DNA of 64,000 bases from contig QRDG01000395.1 of the NCBI GenBank assembly GCA_012064385.1, forward strand, positions 1,535,620-1,599,619, given 5' to 3'. Every line of letters starts with the position of its first letter. Within the stretch, counting starts at the first letter, position 1. The notes below the pieces were generated by a model that had not been told where the DNA came from, did no database searches, and saw nothing but the letters and a program-made list of their open reading frames with translations. Of this stretch, positions 44,800 through 56,400 are shown piece by piece. Made by a program: the position numbers and the translations under genes. Source of the DNA: Puccinellia tenuiflora (taxonomy: Eukaryota > Streptophyta > Magnoliopsida > Poales > Poaceae).

Positions 44800-45640
44800 T
44801 AAAAGACCCTAATGTTTCCGGGTTTAGTCGCGTTAACAGTACTACTATCTAGTGTTGTATTCTGTTTTAGACCATGTTAATCACATTATTTCAATTCCAA
44901 TATTATAATTCTGTAGAGTACTATGTATTCCAGAACAGTTGTATGATGTAACAAATTTTCATGTTTGTACATGTTGAGATTATTTGCATCCATTATTTAT
45001 AACTAAGATTTTTAGTTTTTTACAAATAAAAAACAATTTATCTTAATTAACCATTTGGCTTGGCACGAGTAAGAATTGATGTGCAAAATTCAAATTGATT
45101 TCTTAAAGTTGATGTTTGGGGGATCATATGTAGATAGTAGCTCTACCACCGATGCATATTATCTACCACTACAATTTGTGCCTAATTTTTTTAATTTCAT
45201 TATGATTGCTTTCTAGGTTGCTATGACATACTTCTTTTCTTCAAGTTATGAGAAAAAGAACGAGGAATATAAGTATTTATTGATTTTCAACATATTGTAC
45301 TCCCTCGTGTTGCGATATCTACTCCAAAATTCGTTTTGGAGATTATCTAGAAAGTGTCATAACTAAAAATTTGAGGTTCACACTAATGATTTCAGTCCAA
45401 CTTCTTGAAATTTCCATTAAATTTTCAAAGGTTATTACAACATCCATTGTGGTTAGTAATTTAACGGCTGTAAATAAATAACCTTTGATTTATCCATGTA
45501 GGTAATTGATGGCTAGAGAATTTGAGGCACTCTCCCTTAGTGTCCACAACTATCCTACATATTGCTCTTGCGTCATGTGGGATTTTGCGTCACTGTGCTG
45601 AAGTTCGACCATTCCAGCCTCCCAGGGCGGAGCTTTAGCA
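44800..45640 (+). repeat. Segment T, copy 2, with short gag remnant
   Basis: AT-rich segment T runs to about 45,505. After GTAATTGATGGCTAGAG it joins a short piece (45,511-45,590) encoding FEALSLSVHNYPT, the start of the gag-like frame better kept at 53,611-53,840. Confidence 0.7.
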
Positions 45641-45699
45641 TTGTTTGAAAAAAAACCACATGAAAGGAACATCACCAACAGTCGGTCCTGCCATCGGCA

Positions 45700-46140
45700 A
45701 CTATAGCTGGCCAAACGGGCCGGCCCGGCACGGCACGGCCCGTGAAAGGCACGGCCCGTTAGACACGTTAGCTAATCGTGCCGTGCCGGGCCGGCCCACG
45801 GGCCTTAAATCAGTTCGCGGCACGGCACGGCGGCCCGTCAACGGCCCGGCTGGCACGTCAGGCACGGCCCGGCACGCAAAAAAACGGCCCAATAAGCTTA
45901 AATACGGCCCAAAAACTATTTTTTTTTGTAAAAATAGGTAAAAATTTTAAAAAAATATTAAAAAAAGCTAAACGTGCCGTGCCGGGCCGGCCCGCGTGCC
46001 TCAGATCGAAGGCCGGCCCGGGCACTACCGGGCCCGTGCCTCGGCACGGCCCATTTAATTCGTGACGTGCCGTGCCTGGGCCGGGCCAAAATCGCCGTGC
46101 CTCGGGCCGGCCCGTTTGACCCGGTCCAGTTGGCCACCTA
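45700..46140. mobile_element. hAT-like MITE, very GC-rich
   Basis: 441 bp flanked by a perfect 8-bp duplication CATCGGCA (45,692-45,699 and 46,141-46,148). The ends contain TAGCTGGCCAAACGGGCC and, reversed, TAGGTGGCCAACTGGACC. The interior repeats GGCACGGC and CGGCCCG many times. This resembles abundant GC-rich grass hAT MITEs. It interrupts the promoter flank of relic D. Confidence 0.85.
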
Positions 46141-46148
46141 CATCGGCA

Positions 46149-46689
46149 AGGCAACAAGTCTAGGACACGACCCCAACAAAAGGCATCAACATCCGGGCTA
46201 CGCACAGTCCGCGGCTCCGGAATCGATCGATGCTGCCGCGGCACCGCCCGCCGCGCGATGCGTCGCGCTCGACTTGGCTTGACTTCAGGAGTTGGACGAA
46301 CCTGATCGATCGAGACCTAAACAACACTAAGCTTCGCGCACACGTTTGAACTGGAGCTTCGCGCACACGTTGCGTCCCCGGGGGCATATGTACCCAGCGC
46401 ACTGTCATTTCAAAGCATCAAACACCAACACTAGTCCAGTAGTCCAGTAATCAGGCCGTTTGAGATAAGCCTCCTCTGGTGCTCTGCAATCAAGATTAGC
46501 CGAGCAGTCCACCAGGAATATGCTTCGAGTTCGGCTCGTGCTGCGGAGCTATATGAGAATTAATTATAAATAGTAATGATAATAAGAAGAGAACTCTAGA
46601 GGTAAAGATATATCTGCAAGGACTACGCTACTACACAGCTATGTCTCTTTATTGTAGGGTTTAGGCTGTTGGCACATGAATTCAACTAA
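46149..46689 (+). pseudogene. MCF family relic D (promoter and first codons)
   Basis: The promoter block TGCTGCCGCGGCACCGCCCG is near 46,229. The TATA box is degraded to CATATGTA (46,386). The start codon is changed to ATA at 46,518, followed by TGCTTCGAGTTCGGCTCGTG. The gene breaks off within about ten codons, and the text continues into the same downstream DNA as relics C and F. Confidence 0.8.
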
Positions 46690-46711
46690 CGTGGATAGTT
46701 GAAGAACGTGA

Positions 46712-47347
46712 TTGCCATGTGAACCTATGCGGATGAACTCGTGTGGACTCCTAGGCCACGGCGCCGACGGAATCAAGATGCGAGCGGGCAACACTCTGCA
46801 GGAGTCCGCCGGCGGGAACGTTCCTGGCGGCCGCTTCTGGGCTCTCTCATCTCTAGAAAGTGACTTGGAGGACGCTCCGGCGGTTTCGTTGTCACCGTCG
46901 TCCAAGTATCTCTCTGGCTCCACGGAGACAGACGTCGCTGGAAGCTCAAGGGCGACGAAGAGGATCGAGAAGCGGCGGAAGCAGAGGGAGGCGGCGATGG
47001 AATGGATCGCTACTTCATCACCAGCGGTGAGTGCTGACCGCAAAAGTCCTTCTCGCAGGTCATGGCCGGGGTCCCGTGGAAGTCAAGTGATGTCACCGAC
47101 GGTCCATCTTCTCGAGGAGGAGTTCGACCCGTCGGAGTGGATCACAGTGCAGAGAAGGAAGAGAAGAGAAGGTTCACGCTCATCCCGGCGACGGCGATGC
47201 TCTTGGCCGGCCTTGAAGACGACGGATCACGGCGGCGCCCCGATTTTTGTGGATCGCGGTTTTTCAGGTAATTTCAAATTTGATCACCGATCGGGTTTGG
47301 GCCAAACGGACTTGGATCAAACCCAAAGGGTCATACGGGCCCAGTGA
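46712..47347 (+). pseudogene. LINE upstream frame (ORF1 N-terminal type)
   Basis: 211 residues containing GGRFWALSSLESDLEDAP, a form often seen at the start of grass LINE ORF1 proteins, then basic stretches and EEFDPSEWITVQRRKRRE. It is separated from the downstream ORF1 by about 107 bp and is likely part of the original ORF1 region. Function inferred only from position. Confidence 0.55.
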
Positions 47348-47454
47348 GCAGGATCGACGCATCAGCAAAGGCTGGGGCAGCGTTCCGTAAGCTCCTAGGG
47401 TTTTTCTGGTCGTGCGATACGATAGCTGCACCTCGTGTTCGTGTGGCGGCTGTC

Positions 47455-49672
47455 ATGGCGCATGGCGGCGGAACTGGTGGCTTTGGTCGTGGTTCAGGTC
47501 CTCCTCCAGTGGGGGGGAGGAAGCAATGGTCGTGGAGGAGCAAACGGCGGCCGCGGATTCCGTGATGATCCTGGTGCTGGTCCGAGTAACTGGCAACGCA
47601 ACTACAACGACGGAGGGCGAAATTTCAACGCTGTTCGGTACGACTATGGCAACGGCCGTGGTCGAGGGAACTTCAATGACCGTGGAGGGTACAGCGGCAG
47701 TGGCCGGGGTTCCTTTGCTGGAGACGGCGCCGGGGGATATGGAGGTCACCCCGATGCGAATCAGGGGGCTTTCAATGGCGTTTTTCACCCTGGTGCAGGT
47801 GATGATTTTTATGATAATGTTGGCTATCGGAATCGGCGGCGGTATGAATTCCGTGGAGCTCGTCCTGTTGGTCGCAATTTTGGCCGGGGTCGAGGAGGAG
47901 AGACGCCTCGATATACAGTTGTGTCTACCAAAAAACCGGCTACGCTGCCGGGTGTCACCAATGGAGAAAGTCTATCCGATGCGGCGGTGACGGCTGCAGC
48001 CTCCAAAGCGGTCGAGGAAGTGTTAGTGAGGCAGGGTGCGGCAGTAGCTACGCAAGCTGTCGTCCCTCCTGCTACATTGACGACCTTAGCTGCGACACCA
48101 ACGTTGGCTCAAGAGCGAGTGACTGCAACAGCCGCAGCTGGGCTGTCTAGTGGTGGACCTGTTGTTGCTGAGCAAGGGGGGAGCAAGACCTTGAAGAAAA
48201 AGGAGAAGAGCGCAGATAAAGATAAGTGCTTCCGTTGCAATGTACAGGGACATCATGCTGTGGACTGCACTGCCATTCTCTGTGATTTTTGTGGGGCGGC
48301 TGATCATGCCAATGAGGTGTGTCATCTACACTCAGCTCCAAAACCGACCTTGGCTGTGTTTGGATACGCCCATGAGCAGCTCATGTTTTTTGATGTTTCA
48401 AACTCAGACTCGTATCAACCCCGATCGGAGAGTGGAAGAACGGGTAAGATTGTGGTCTCAAAAGTCGGAACAAATCGCATTACTAAGATTGCAGACAAGG
48501 TGATTAGACCCACACAGACAGCTTTTATGCCTGGGAGACATATCCTTGAGGGGGTAGTAGTTCTCCATGAGACGATCCATGAGCTTCATCGGAAGAATAT
48601 GGATGGTGTGTTGTTTAAAATAGATTTTGAAAAAGCATATGATAAAGTGAAATGGTCTTTCTTACAGCAAACGTTGCGTATGAAAGGATTCGATCATAAA
48701 TGGTGTGACCTCATCACAAATTTCGTCCAAGGCGGGTCAGTGGGAATACGTGTCAATGACGACATTGGTCACTATTTCCAAACCCGTAAAGGTTTAAGAC
48801 AGGGAGATCCTCTATCTCCTTTGCTATTTAACATTATTGCAGATATGTTGGCCATCCTAATAGCGCGGGCTAAGGAAGATGGTCAAGTTGGAGGCCTAAT
48901 TCCTCATCTGGTTGAGGGAGGGGTCTCTATTTTGCAATACGCTGATGATACTATTTTATTTATGGAGCATGATCTGGAAAAGGCCATGAATATGAAATTG
49001 ATATTATGCATCTTCGAGCAGCTATCAGGTCTTAAGATAAATTTCCACAAAAGCGAGATTTTCTGTTTTGGTAATGCAAAGGAGATGCAAGATCAATATG
49101 CAGAAATTTTAGGCTGTGAGGTTGGGTCACTACCTTTTAAATATTTAGGGATCCCAATTCATCACCGGAAACTTTTGAATAAAGAGTGGAATCCGGTAGA
49201 AAACCGTTTTGAGAAGAAATTAGGATGCTGGCAAGGTAAGCTACTCTCATACGGAGATAGACTCGTGCTGATTAACTCAGTCCTTACTAGCCTACCCATG
49301 TTCATGCTATCTTTCCTCGAGATACCTAAAGGGGTTCTTAAGAGATTAGACCTTTACCGATCGCGTTTTTTCTGGCAAAGCGATCAGCATAAACGCAAAT
49401 ATAGGTTGACAAAGTGGAATATTATATGCAGGCCAAAAGACCAAGGAGGGCTAGGCATAGAAGTCCTCGACATAAAAAATAAATGCCTTTTAAGTAAATG
49501 GCTTTTCAAACTTCTCAATGAGGAAGGGATGTGGCAGGAGTTAATTACTAACAAATATTTAAAAGACAAAACGTTGTCACAAGTGACAGCAAAGCCCACA
49601 GATTCCCAATTTTGGAAAGGTCTGATGACAGTTAAACATGATTTTTCAGAGGGGGTCTTTCATTGTAGGTAA
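47455..49672 (+). pseudogene. LINE ORF1 (zinc knuckles) fused in frame to reverse transcriptase
   Basis: ORF1 probably starts at 47,455 (MAHGGGTGGFGRG); a run of seven G near 47,510 shifts it into the long frame. A Gly/Arg/Asn-rich region is followed by two CCHC knuckles (CFRCNVQGHHAVDC and CDFCGAADHANEVC, near 48,229-48,322). At about 48,440-48,500 it passes directly into RT (IADKVIRPTQTAFMPGRH), with motif A FKIDFEKAYDKV, motif B GLRQGDPLSPLLFN, motif C QYADDT and FKYLGIPI. The ORF1 end, all of the endonuclease and the RT N-terminus are missing. The catalytic residues of RT remain. The frame ends at 49,672. Confidence 0.88.
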
Positions 49673-50442
49673 TGGTCAATCTACTCGTTTTTTGGGAAGA
49701 TACGTGGTTGGGAGACGTCCCGCTAGCGAATCAATACCCTTTACTTTATAATATTGTTCGTCGTAAAAACGTTTTGGTGGCGGACATTTTAGCTCAGTCT
49801 CCCTTAAACGTTGAATTTCGTAGAACGCTGACGGGAGACAAATGGGAGGCATGGTTACATATGGTAGAGAGATTAATGGCCATTACCCTTTCTCAGGAAG
49901 AAGATAAATTTGTGTGGAAACTTAATGCATCGGGGTTTTTTACGGTAAAATCACTATATGCAGACTATATGAATGATCATACGATTTTTCTAAAGAAATA
50001 CATTTGGAAATTAAAGGTGCCGCTTAAGATAAGGATTTTTATGTGGTTTCTTTTTAACAAAGTTATTTTAACAAAGGATAACCTTGCAAAGCGACAATGG
50101 AATGGCTGTAAGAAATGTGTGTTCTGTGATTCGGAGGAGTCTATAGATCATTTATTTTTTACATGCCCTTTTGCACATGGACTCTGGACTATAGTTCAAT
50201 ATGCTTTCAATATTATCCCACCATCAAATGTGTCAAATATGTTTGGCAATTGGCTGCATGGGGTAGAAAAGAAAACTAAGGCACAAATCCGCGTCGGAAC
50301 ATGTGCTTTGGTTTGGTCTTTGTGGAACTATCGGAATGACATTATTTTTAACAAACGTGCAAATACTAATTTTTTTCAGGTTATCCGTATGGCTACTCAC
50401 TTCATCCACGAGTGGTCTTTCCTGCTACCGGAGGCGCAATGA
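49673..50442 (+). pseudogene. LINE ORF2 C-terminal part with zf-RVT
   Basis: Continues RT after two small frameshifts: GNGQSTRF lies in one frame (49,671-49,694) and FWEDTWLGDVPLANQYPLL in the next. It contains FVWKLNASGFFTVKSLY, the zf-RVT core WKLKVPLKIRIFMWFLFN, CKKCVFCDSEESIDHLFFTC and a C-terminal LVWSLWNYRND block. Both breaks are at homopolymers (five G, six T), so sequencing error is possible. Confidence 0.87.
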
Positions 50443-50711
50443 GCGTCTATGGATTTCGGATGCTCCACTCTGGAGACGGTCGCTCGGGATATCTACAACC
50501 GGGGTGGCTGGCGGCTTGCTAGACGACTACATGATGCATAGGCGCTATGTGTGTTTAGTCTTTCGCCGGCTTATTTTCGTTTGCACCTTATGCGACCCAT
50601 GAGTCGTAAACCTATTACTCTGCACTTTTGATACCATGCAATAAATAAATAAATAAGGCTGTGTGCATCGATTGATGCAGAGGCCGGGATACCCCCCATT
50701 TCGAAAAAAAA

Positions 50712-51439
50712 TATAGGGGACGCCACTTCCATGTCTTCACATAACCAAAATGGCGTAGCTTTCATTTATATAGGATAAGATTATTCAGAATGATTCGATG
50801 AGAATGATATTTGTAGATGCGGCTGAACAAAGTTGCGCATTTATCTAGCATTTCAAAACGTCTATAAACATAGAACATAATGTTCATGCAAAACAATCAA
50901 AGTTGCACGATTAATCACTAAAATCGAATATGCAACGTCAATGGGCGTTAGTTATTGTTAATAATTTATTCTTATGTATGTTTTAAACATGTGACAATAC
51001 AGAGTATTGACCGGCCCACTTGGCTTCAATACATCAGACAGTCAAACAATCGTCCTCAACTTCTCGCCCCATTTATCTAGTATTTTAAAACGTCTATAAA
51101 CATAGAAAATGATGTTCATGCAAATCAAACAGTCAAAATTGCACGATTAATAACTCAAATGCAATATGCAACATCATAATTATTGTTAATAATTTATTCT
51201 TATGTATGTTTTAAACATGTGTCAATATACACAATTGACCGGCCTGCTCGGCTTCAATACATCGGACAGTCAAACAGTTACTCGACTTCTCAACCGATTT
51301 AATCAGACCGATACAATTGACCGGCATGCTCGGCTTCTGCGCCGCACTCGGCTGGACATGTGAGCCAAAAGTCTATTTTGTTGCTGCTCATGTAATTTCA
51401 CTACACATCAAAGTATTGTGAAGGTAATGTGCTAAAAAT
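50712..51439. repeat. Cluster downstream DNA with a local 230-bp tandem duplication
   Basis: Matches 43,790-44,080 and 58,280-58,790. Within it AACGTCTATAAACATAG, TTCTTATGTATGTTTTAAAC and TTCAATACATC recur about 230 bp apart (about 50,856-51,065 and 51,088-51,300), a local direct duplication absent from the other copies. No gene. Confidence 0.7.
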
Positions 51440-52905
51440 TTCTTATATTTCTTGATTTTAGTCCTATTAATAGTATTACTATCTAATATTTTATTATGTT
51501 TTTCACATTATTTCAGTTTCAATATTGTATTTATGTAGAGTACTATGTATTTCAAAATAATTGTGTAACGTAATAAAATTCCATGTTTCTACATGTTGAG
51601 ATTATTTGCATCCATTAGTTATAATTAAGATTTTTAATTTCTTGTAAATAAATATCAAGTCATCTTAATTAATCCATTTGGCATGATACGAGTAAGAACT
51701 GATGTGCAAATTCAGATTGATTTCTTAAAAATGATGTTTTGGGGTTCATATATATGTACACAATAGATCTAATACCAATGTAGATAATTGACGGCAACGC
51801 ATATCATCTTAGCTAGTTCCCCTCCCCCTCCCCCTTCTACAGTAGAGAAAGGCGAGTGAGAGGGCGACCGCCGTGTTCCCCCCGTTTCCCCGGCGCCGCC
51901 GGTGGTTCCCCTCTCCTTCCCCGTCCGCTGCGGCGGGGGAAGGGTGGGGGAACCCCGGATCTGGGCTGCCGGGCTGTAAATAGGGCGTGGAGGAGTGTGG
52001 CCGGCGGCGGCGTCTCGGTGGGTGCGGCGTCGGCGTGTACGGCCGTGTGGTCATCTCAGATCCGGCTCCCTCTCGTCGGTGTTGCTTGCACTGATGAAGG
52101 ATCTGTGGATGTTTCCCTCCGTGGGCGGCGTGGCGACGACGCCGTCCTCATGATTTGGGAATCCTGTCCTCGGGCCCTCTGTCGATGCGCCGCCGTCTCC
52201 TCCATCGTCGGCGTAGGGCTGCTGAGGTATGTGTGTGGAGGGTCTCCCGGATCTTCCTCTCTCTCGTCGGCCGGCGAGGGAGCAGAGTTGGTGGTGCCCC
52301 GTCCTTCTTCGTCTTCGTCGTGCGGGTACGGAGCGACCGAGAACTACGACTTCCCGACCGCGTGGATTTCGCCGGAGTCAAGGTCTTCGACTGCTCCAAG
52401 AGGGAGCAGCGACGGCGATGCGGCGGCGCGTCCTGGTTCCGCGTCGGAGCTTCAAGAGGATGGCTCCCTCAGGGACTTGTTTGTAATTTTCAAGTTTTTT
52501 GGGGGTGCGTTGTATCTCTGTGTTTGATAATAGATCCGGGGGTTGTTTCGCAAAAAAAAATACCAATGTAGATTATCTATGACTATTGTTTACCAAATTA
52601 TGTCATTTTTTTATTATGATTGCTCTCCATACATTTTTCAAATTATCAGATAAGACACGAGGAGTATGAGTATTCATTGATTTTCAACAGATTATACTCC
52701 CTGGTGTTGTGGATATCTACTACAAAATTTCTTTTGGAGATTATCTACAAAGTGCCGTACATAACAATTTGAGGTTCACACTTATGATTTCAGTCCAACT
52801 TGTTGAATTCCATTAATTTTGCAAAGTTCATTACAACATCCACGGTGGTTATTAATCTGTAGGTTGCAAATTAATAATCTTTGGTTTATCCATGTAGGTA
52901 GCTGA
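51440..52905 (+). repeat. Segment T, copy 3, split by a retroposon
   Basis: Segment T occupies 51,440-51,785 and 52,574-52,905. The interrupting sequence is the poly(A) retroposon listed next. Comparison with the other three copies shows a clean insertion. Confidence 0.8.
51786..52560 (+). mobile_element. GC-rich poly(A) retroposon, family unknown
   Basis: About 775 bp flanked by a 15-bp target duplication (AATACCAATGTAGAT at 51,771-51,785 and about 52,559-52,573), ending in a poly(A) of nine. These are hallmarks of LINE-mediated retroposition. The 5' part is GC-rich (CTACAGTAGAGA near 51,837, TGTAAATAGGG near 51,975). A 223-residue frame (51,856-52,527) has no family I recognise. The 5' half resembles 63,370-63,600. 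It may be a non-autonomous LINE derivative or a retroposed transcript. Confidence 0.7.
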
Positions 52906-53850
52906 TGGCTAGAGTCTTTTTTAAGGATACAACCCTGAGAGGTGTATCAAATTTCATAGAAGAAGGTAGCCAAGACGGCTGGTACAACGTCAATCAACGC
53001 TACACGATACAAACGCAATGCCACACGACTTACAATGCAACCCACAACCACCAAACAACAAAGACTCGTCTTGCACCGACTTTTGCCATGAATGGCGAGA
53101 TGACAAAACACGAGGCTCCCAGACTGCATCACAACCGAAAATAGAAACTACAGAAGACCGATCCTTACTCCAAACCGGCACAAGTCGACGCACCATCCGC
53201 CCTTAAGCGAGTAAATGTCGGCAAGCAAACGGCGGGACCGAACCAAACCGGAGGAGGCGCCGACCAAGAATACATGGCAACAGTGTACATTGCGCCCCGG
53301 AAGCCCACCCTCTGAGCGGAGGCATGTAGGATACCACGAAGACCCTAAGCAACGCCTCCAAGGATGAAACAACACCGCCGCGCCGCCGCTGCCCGATTTA
53401 AAACTTGACCATGAGTTTCCCCGGTGTTTAAGGCAGGGAAGCACGGGTAGGACCATGAAAATGCCTCCAATAATGTGACGGCGCCCACAAGCGTCGGCGT
53501 CGATTTCGCCCCGACGCTACCGAAGACCTCACGATCCATCATCCACACGCAGAAAAGAGCTGCCTTTAGGCTACTGCCACCGATAGGCGGGCCAGATCTT
53601 GCGAGGAGGAGGTGCGGACAATTTGAAGCACTCTCACTTAATGTCCACAACTATCCTACCTGGGTCATGGACATCAAGATTGCTCTTGGGTCATGTGGGG
53701 TTATGCGTCCAATCCGGGGTCCATGGGATCCACCTCCGGCTAGTGTCACGACGCTAACAGGAGAGCAAAAATACGCCCTGCTGGCAATGACACGTTTTGG
53801 ATTTACGATCTTGGTCAGATCAAAATTTGGCAAATGCTAGTATGAATAAG
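52906..53850 (+). pseudogene. Retroelement remnant with Copia-type gag start
   Basis: The longest of four related remnants (others 40,946, 45,506, 59,556). After about 700 bp of non-coding text, 53,611-53,790 encodes FEALSLNVHNYPTWVMDIKI, the typical N-terminus of plant Copia-type gag (an NYxTWxMDIK form). It then decays. No LTR boundary is identified. Its repeated placement after segment T shows that it was part of the duplicated unit. Confidence 0.6.
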
Positions 53851-54660
53851 TACGTGGAAAGAGTATGCAGCAAGTCATGTCAAGTCAATGGGAACATATA
53901 TAGACATAAAGGGAGCATCGGCCATCGGCAACAGCACTCCCCATCAACCGGCCGGCCACGACGAGCTCGGATAGTCCAGGCCTGATCCGGGACCGCCCGG
54001 CACACGACTCGTCGCCATCCATCTCACACGGTGGAATTCCTGGGAGGGAGGACGACCAAAACCACCACTGTGCACTGCACTGCACTACCAAACTCTGAAA
54101 GTGATCTGCCTTTCTTTCCCAAACTTATTCCTTCAGCCGACCTGTTGCCTCGTGTTTACCCATTACTCAGGAGGAACCAAATCATACAGGGGACAATTTT
54201 AGAATGGTAAAAATATCCTAATCTTACCGATGGCCATCGCATCAACTTGTGTGGCACGAACCCTTTCTTTCCTCTTATGTTTGATGTAAGTGGAAGTGAA
54301 AGCGGAAGAATCACGCAGTTATGTAGTTATATTTACTACTGTTAAAGTGCTAATCTCCTAATCAGGCTTCATGAACTGGCATTACAATTGAGTCAGAAAT
54401 AAATCTCAGGTTACGAGTTTTCAGCTAAACACGTGGAATGTAAAGCCTGGTGCAGATCTACCTAAGATGCGAAGACTGCTCAATTAAATTAGCGTACAAC
54501 ACTTTTACAAGCTGGGGCCGCAGGCCAACCATCTCCTGCCCGCCGCCAATGAAACACAGAGCGGCGCCGGCCTCCAGAGAGATGCCGCCACCACGGTGGA
54601 TCACCACCACTACCCTTCTACAATTACTACCGCTACATCAAGGTACTAGTATGGTAGGAT
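53851..54660 (+). pseudogene. MCF family relic E (promoter start and gene 3' end)
   Basis: 53,851-54,090 matches the upstream of copy B (41,340-41,590). 54,505-54,646 matches the 3' half of the gene: AAGCTGGGGCCGCAGGCCAA, CCCGCCGCCAATGAAACACA, then a tail reading VDHHHYPSTITTATSRY. The 5' half with MCFxFGSCFG is missing. The tail shows that the long C-terminus of copy A is ancestral. Confidence 0.75.
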
Positions 54661-54778
54661 TAGCATGGCAGTTCAGTTCACCAATCCCTCCCTCTCGCTG
54701 AGTGAGCACTACCCCTGCTTCTGTTCTAGCTCTGTTTTCCTTCCTCAAAGGCACCTGGAATCGTGAGTGCGAGACAAA

Positions 54779-54992
54779 GGCCCAGTTCTTTTGGCAGCTT
54801 ATCTTTTGGCAGCTTAAAAAATAAGCTGCCCTCTCCCCAGCTTTTTCTATAAGCCACCCGGCTTATTAGTTGGAGCTTCTAGTTTAGTTATAGGATGACT
54901 AGTTTAGAAGCTCCAAGTAATAAGCCGGATGGCTTATAGGAGAAGCTAGGGAGGAGGCAGCTTATTTTTTAAGCTGGCAAAAGAACTGGGCC
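54779..54992. mobile_element. Near-palindromic MITE
   Basis: 214 bp with inverted ends GGCCCAGTTCTTTTGGCAGC and GCTGGCAAAAGAACTGGGCC, and matching interior (TAAGCCACCCGGCTTATTA, AATAAGCCGGATGGCTTAT). The transcript could fold into one long hairpin. The insertion point in the 3' region of relic E is clear from copy B; the duplication is probably AAA. Confidence 0.85.
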
Positions 54993-55837
54993 AAAAGGCC
55001 CTGCTCCAGCTCCAGGAAGCTTTTGTTGGCAGATTTTTTTTTTTTACCAACTCTGTATTTATAATCAATAGAGCGAATGAAAGAAGGCATTCTGAAATCC
55101 CAGATGACCGAGTCAACATTTAAAATTTTGCAGTACTCTGTGTATGTGGCAGCTTCCCTGTCTTCTTCTGACTTCTGCAGTATTGTGAAATATTCTTGTG
55201 TAGACTTTGATGAATGTTGATGCCACCTGGTTTGTCTCGGGGAAACATTGGTGAAACCTCAATGTCTCGGAACAAAAGCCAAAATTGTATTATAACCCAA
55301 ATTAACATGCTTGCTCAGCATAGGTACCAGCTGCTAAAACCACACGAATGCTAATGCTTTGCTGACATTTCTTCACTTGTGCATAAGTAACCAATTGGTG
55401 TGAACTCTCAAGTAACACCGTTAACAAACATATTATAGATGAGTTTCTGCTGGTGAAAGACAAATGGCGCAGATATAGGCGGCAACTCACTCAATAATAC
55501 AAAAGGAATGGTCTTTGTTAAATACAAAAAGAATGTGACTGGCACAAAAATAGACACCTCCTTTTGCACTTCCCTACTTTCTATAGTTCGCTTTACGCAG
55601 GTGACAACGGGTATGTCATATTAACAACTGCAAGTTTTAGTTCTCGAAAAATAGGTATAACATGTAGACTTGTTCCAACATTTTTTAGAGCATGTACATA
55701 ATGATGCCTAGTGCTTGTGTAAGAAATGTTTTCCTTTTGTCACGTGTGATTACAAAAGTTTGGGAGTATATAACCTGATTTCGCATCATTATCTGTCATA
55801 TCTGGCATTTTATTACTTAAGATTATTAACATTCATC
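54993..55837. other. Downstream DNA of relic E
   Basis: Matches the 3' region and flank of copy B (42,340-42,980), then cluster DNA similar to 38,200-38,330. No gene. Confidence 0.65.
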
Positions 55838-56400
55838 CGGCCTCTGCATTACTAGAATGAACACAGCCGCAACCACAACGTCATGAAAATAAAATACACA
55901 TGCGAATTACAAGTAAACAAAAGTGTAAAATGTCTATAAAGCTGGAGGGCCAATCTAAAAATCACACGGCCATCCATGTAGGATAAAAATATCCCTCGCC
56001 GATTCTTCCAGTCGTGCAGAAACCTACATAAAAAGGTCTCGATTTTTCACACGTTTTAATGTGGACCACGAACGAAGTAAACCGATGCATTTGTAGATTA
56101 TCTATATGAGAGAAGATTTTTTATCGTCAAAAATATTTTCATTTCTACAAAATCAAAACGACCATATTACGGCTAGTGCTTCCATCCTAATGATAGATCT
56201 AAGCTTGTGATCGATACCCATGTAACCAATTGACAAAAATATTTACAACAGAATGTCGTGGATACAAGTTAGAAGCTATTTGGATGGTTGACCAAATAGA
56301 ACGGGCAACCTTCCAATGAAAGAATAAGTGTTTTTATTGTCTCCTCATATGGACAGGAACCACACTTTGAACATAGATCCTTACTATCTATCTACGGTTT
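55838..56400 (-). pseudogene. LINE 3' fragment, degenerate
   Basis: The right-hand text, read on minus, resembles a LINE ORF2 C-terminus (VARSIWSTIQIASNLYPRHS, then NIFVNWLHG). The left end CCGGCCTCTGCATT is the reverse of the 3' end of the LINE family at 46.7 kb. Many stops. It is an older 5'-truncated insertion. Confidence 0.6.

Larger units (their letters stand above)
46690..50711 (+). mobile_element. LINE retrotransposon with ORF1-RT fusion, internally deleted
   Basis: Plus-strand non-LTR element ending in GAGGCCGGGATACC, TTTCGAAAAAAAA. From 5' to 3': an upstream frame (46,712-47,347), ORF1 with zinc knuckles, reverse transcriptase without endonuclease, zf-RVT region, 3' UTR. It sits in relic D downstream DNA (GGCTGTTGGCACATGAATTC left, GGGGACGCCACTTCCATG right). 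No clean target-site duplication was found. It belongs to a different family from the LINE at 23-35 kb. Confidence 0.9.

Noticed and set aside
45700..46140. CpG-rich island as a possible promoter
   Set aside because: The 8-bp duplication and inverted ends show that it is a GC-rich hAT MITE.
51856..52527. 223-residue frame as a host gene
   Set aside because: It lies inside a sequence with retroposon hallmarks (poly(A) and a 15-bp target duplication) and has no recognised domain or own promoter.
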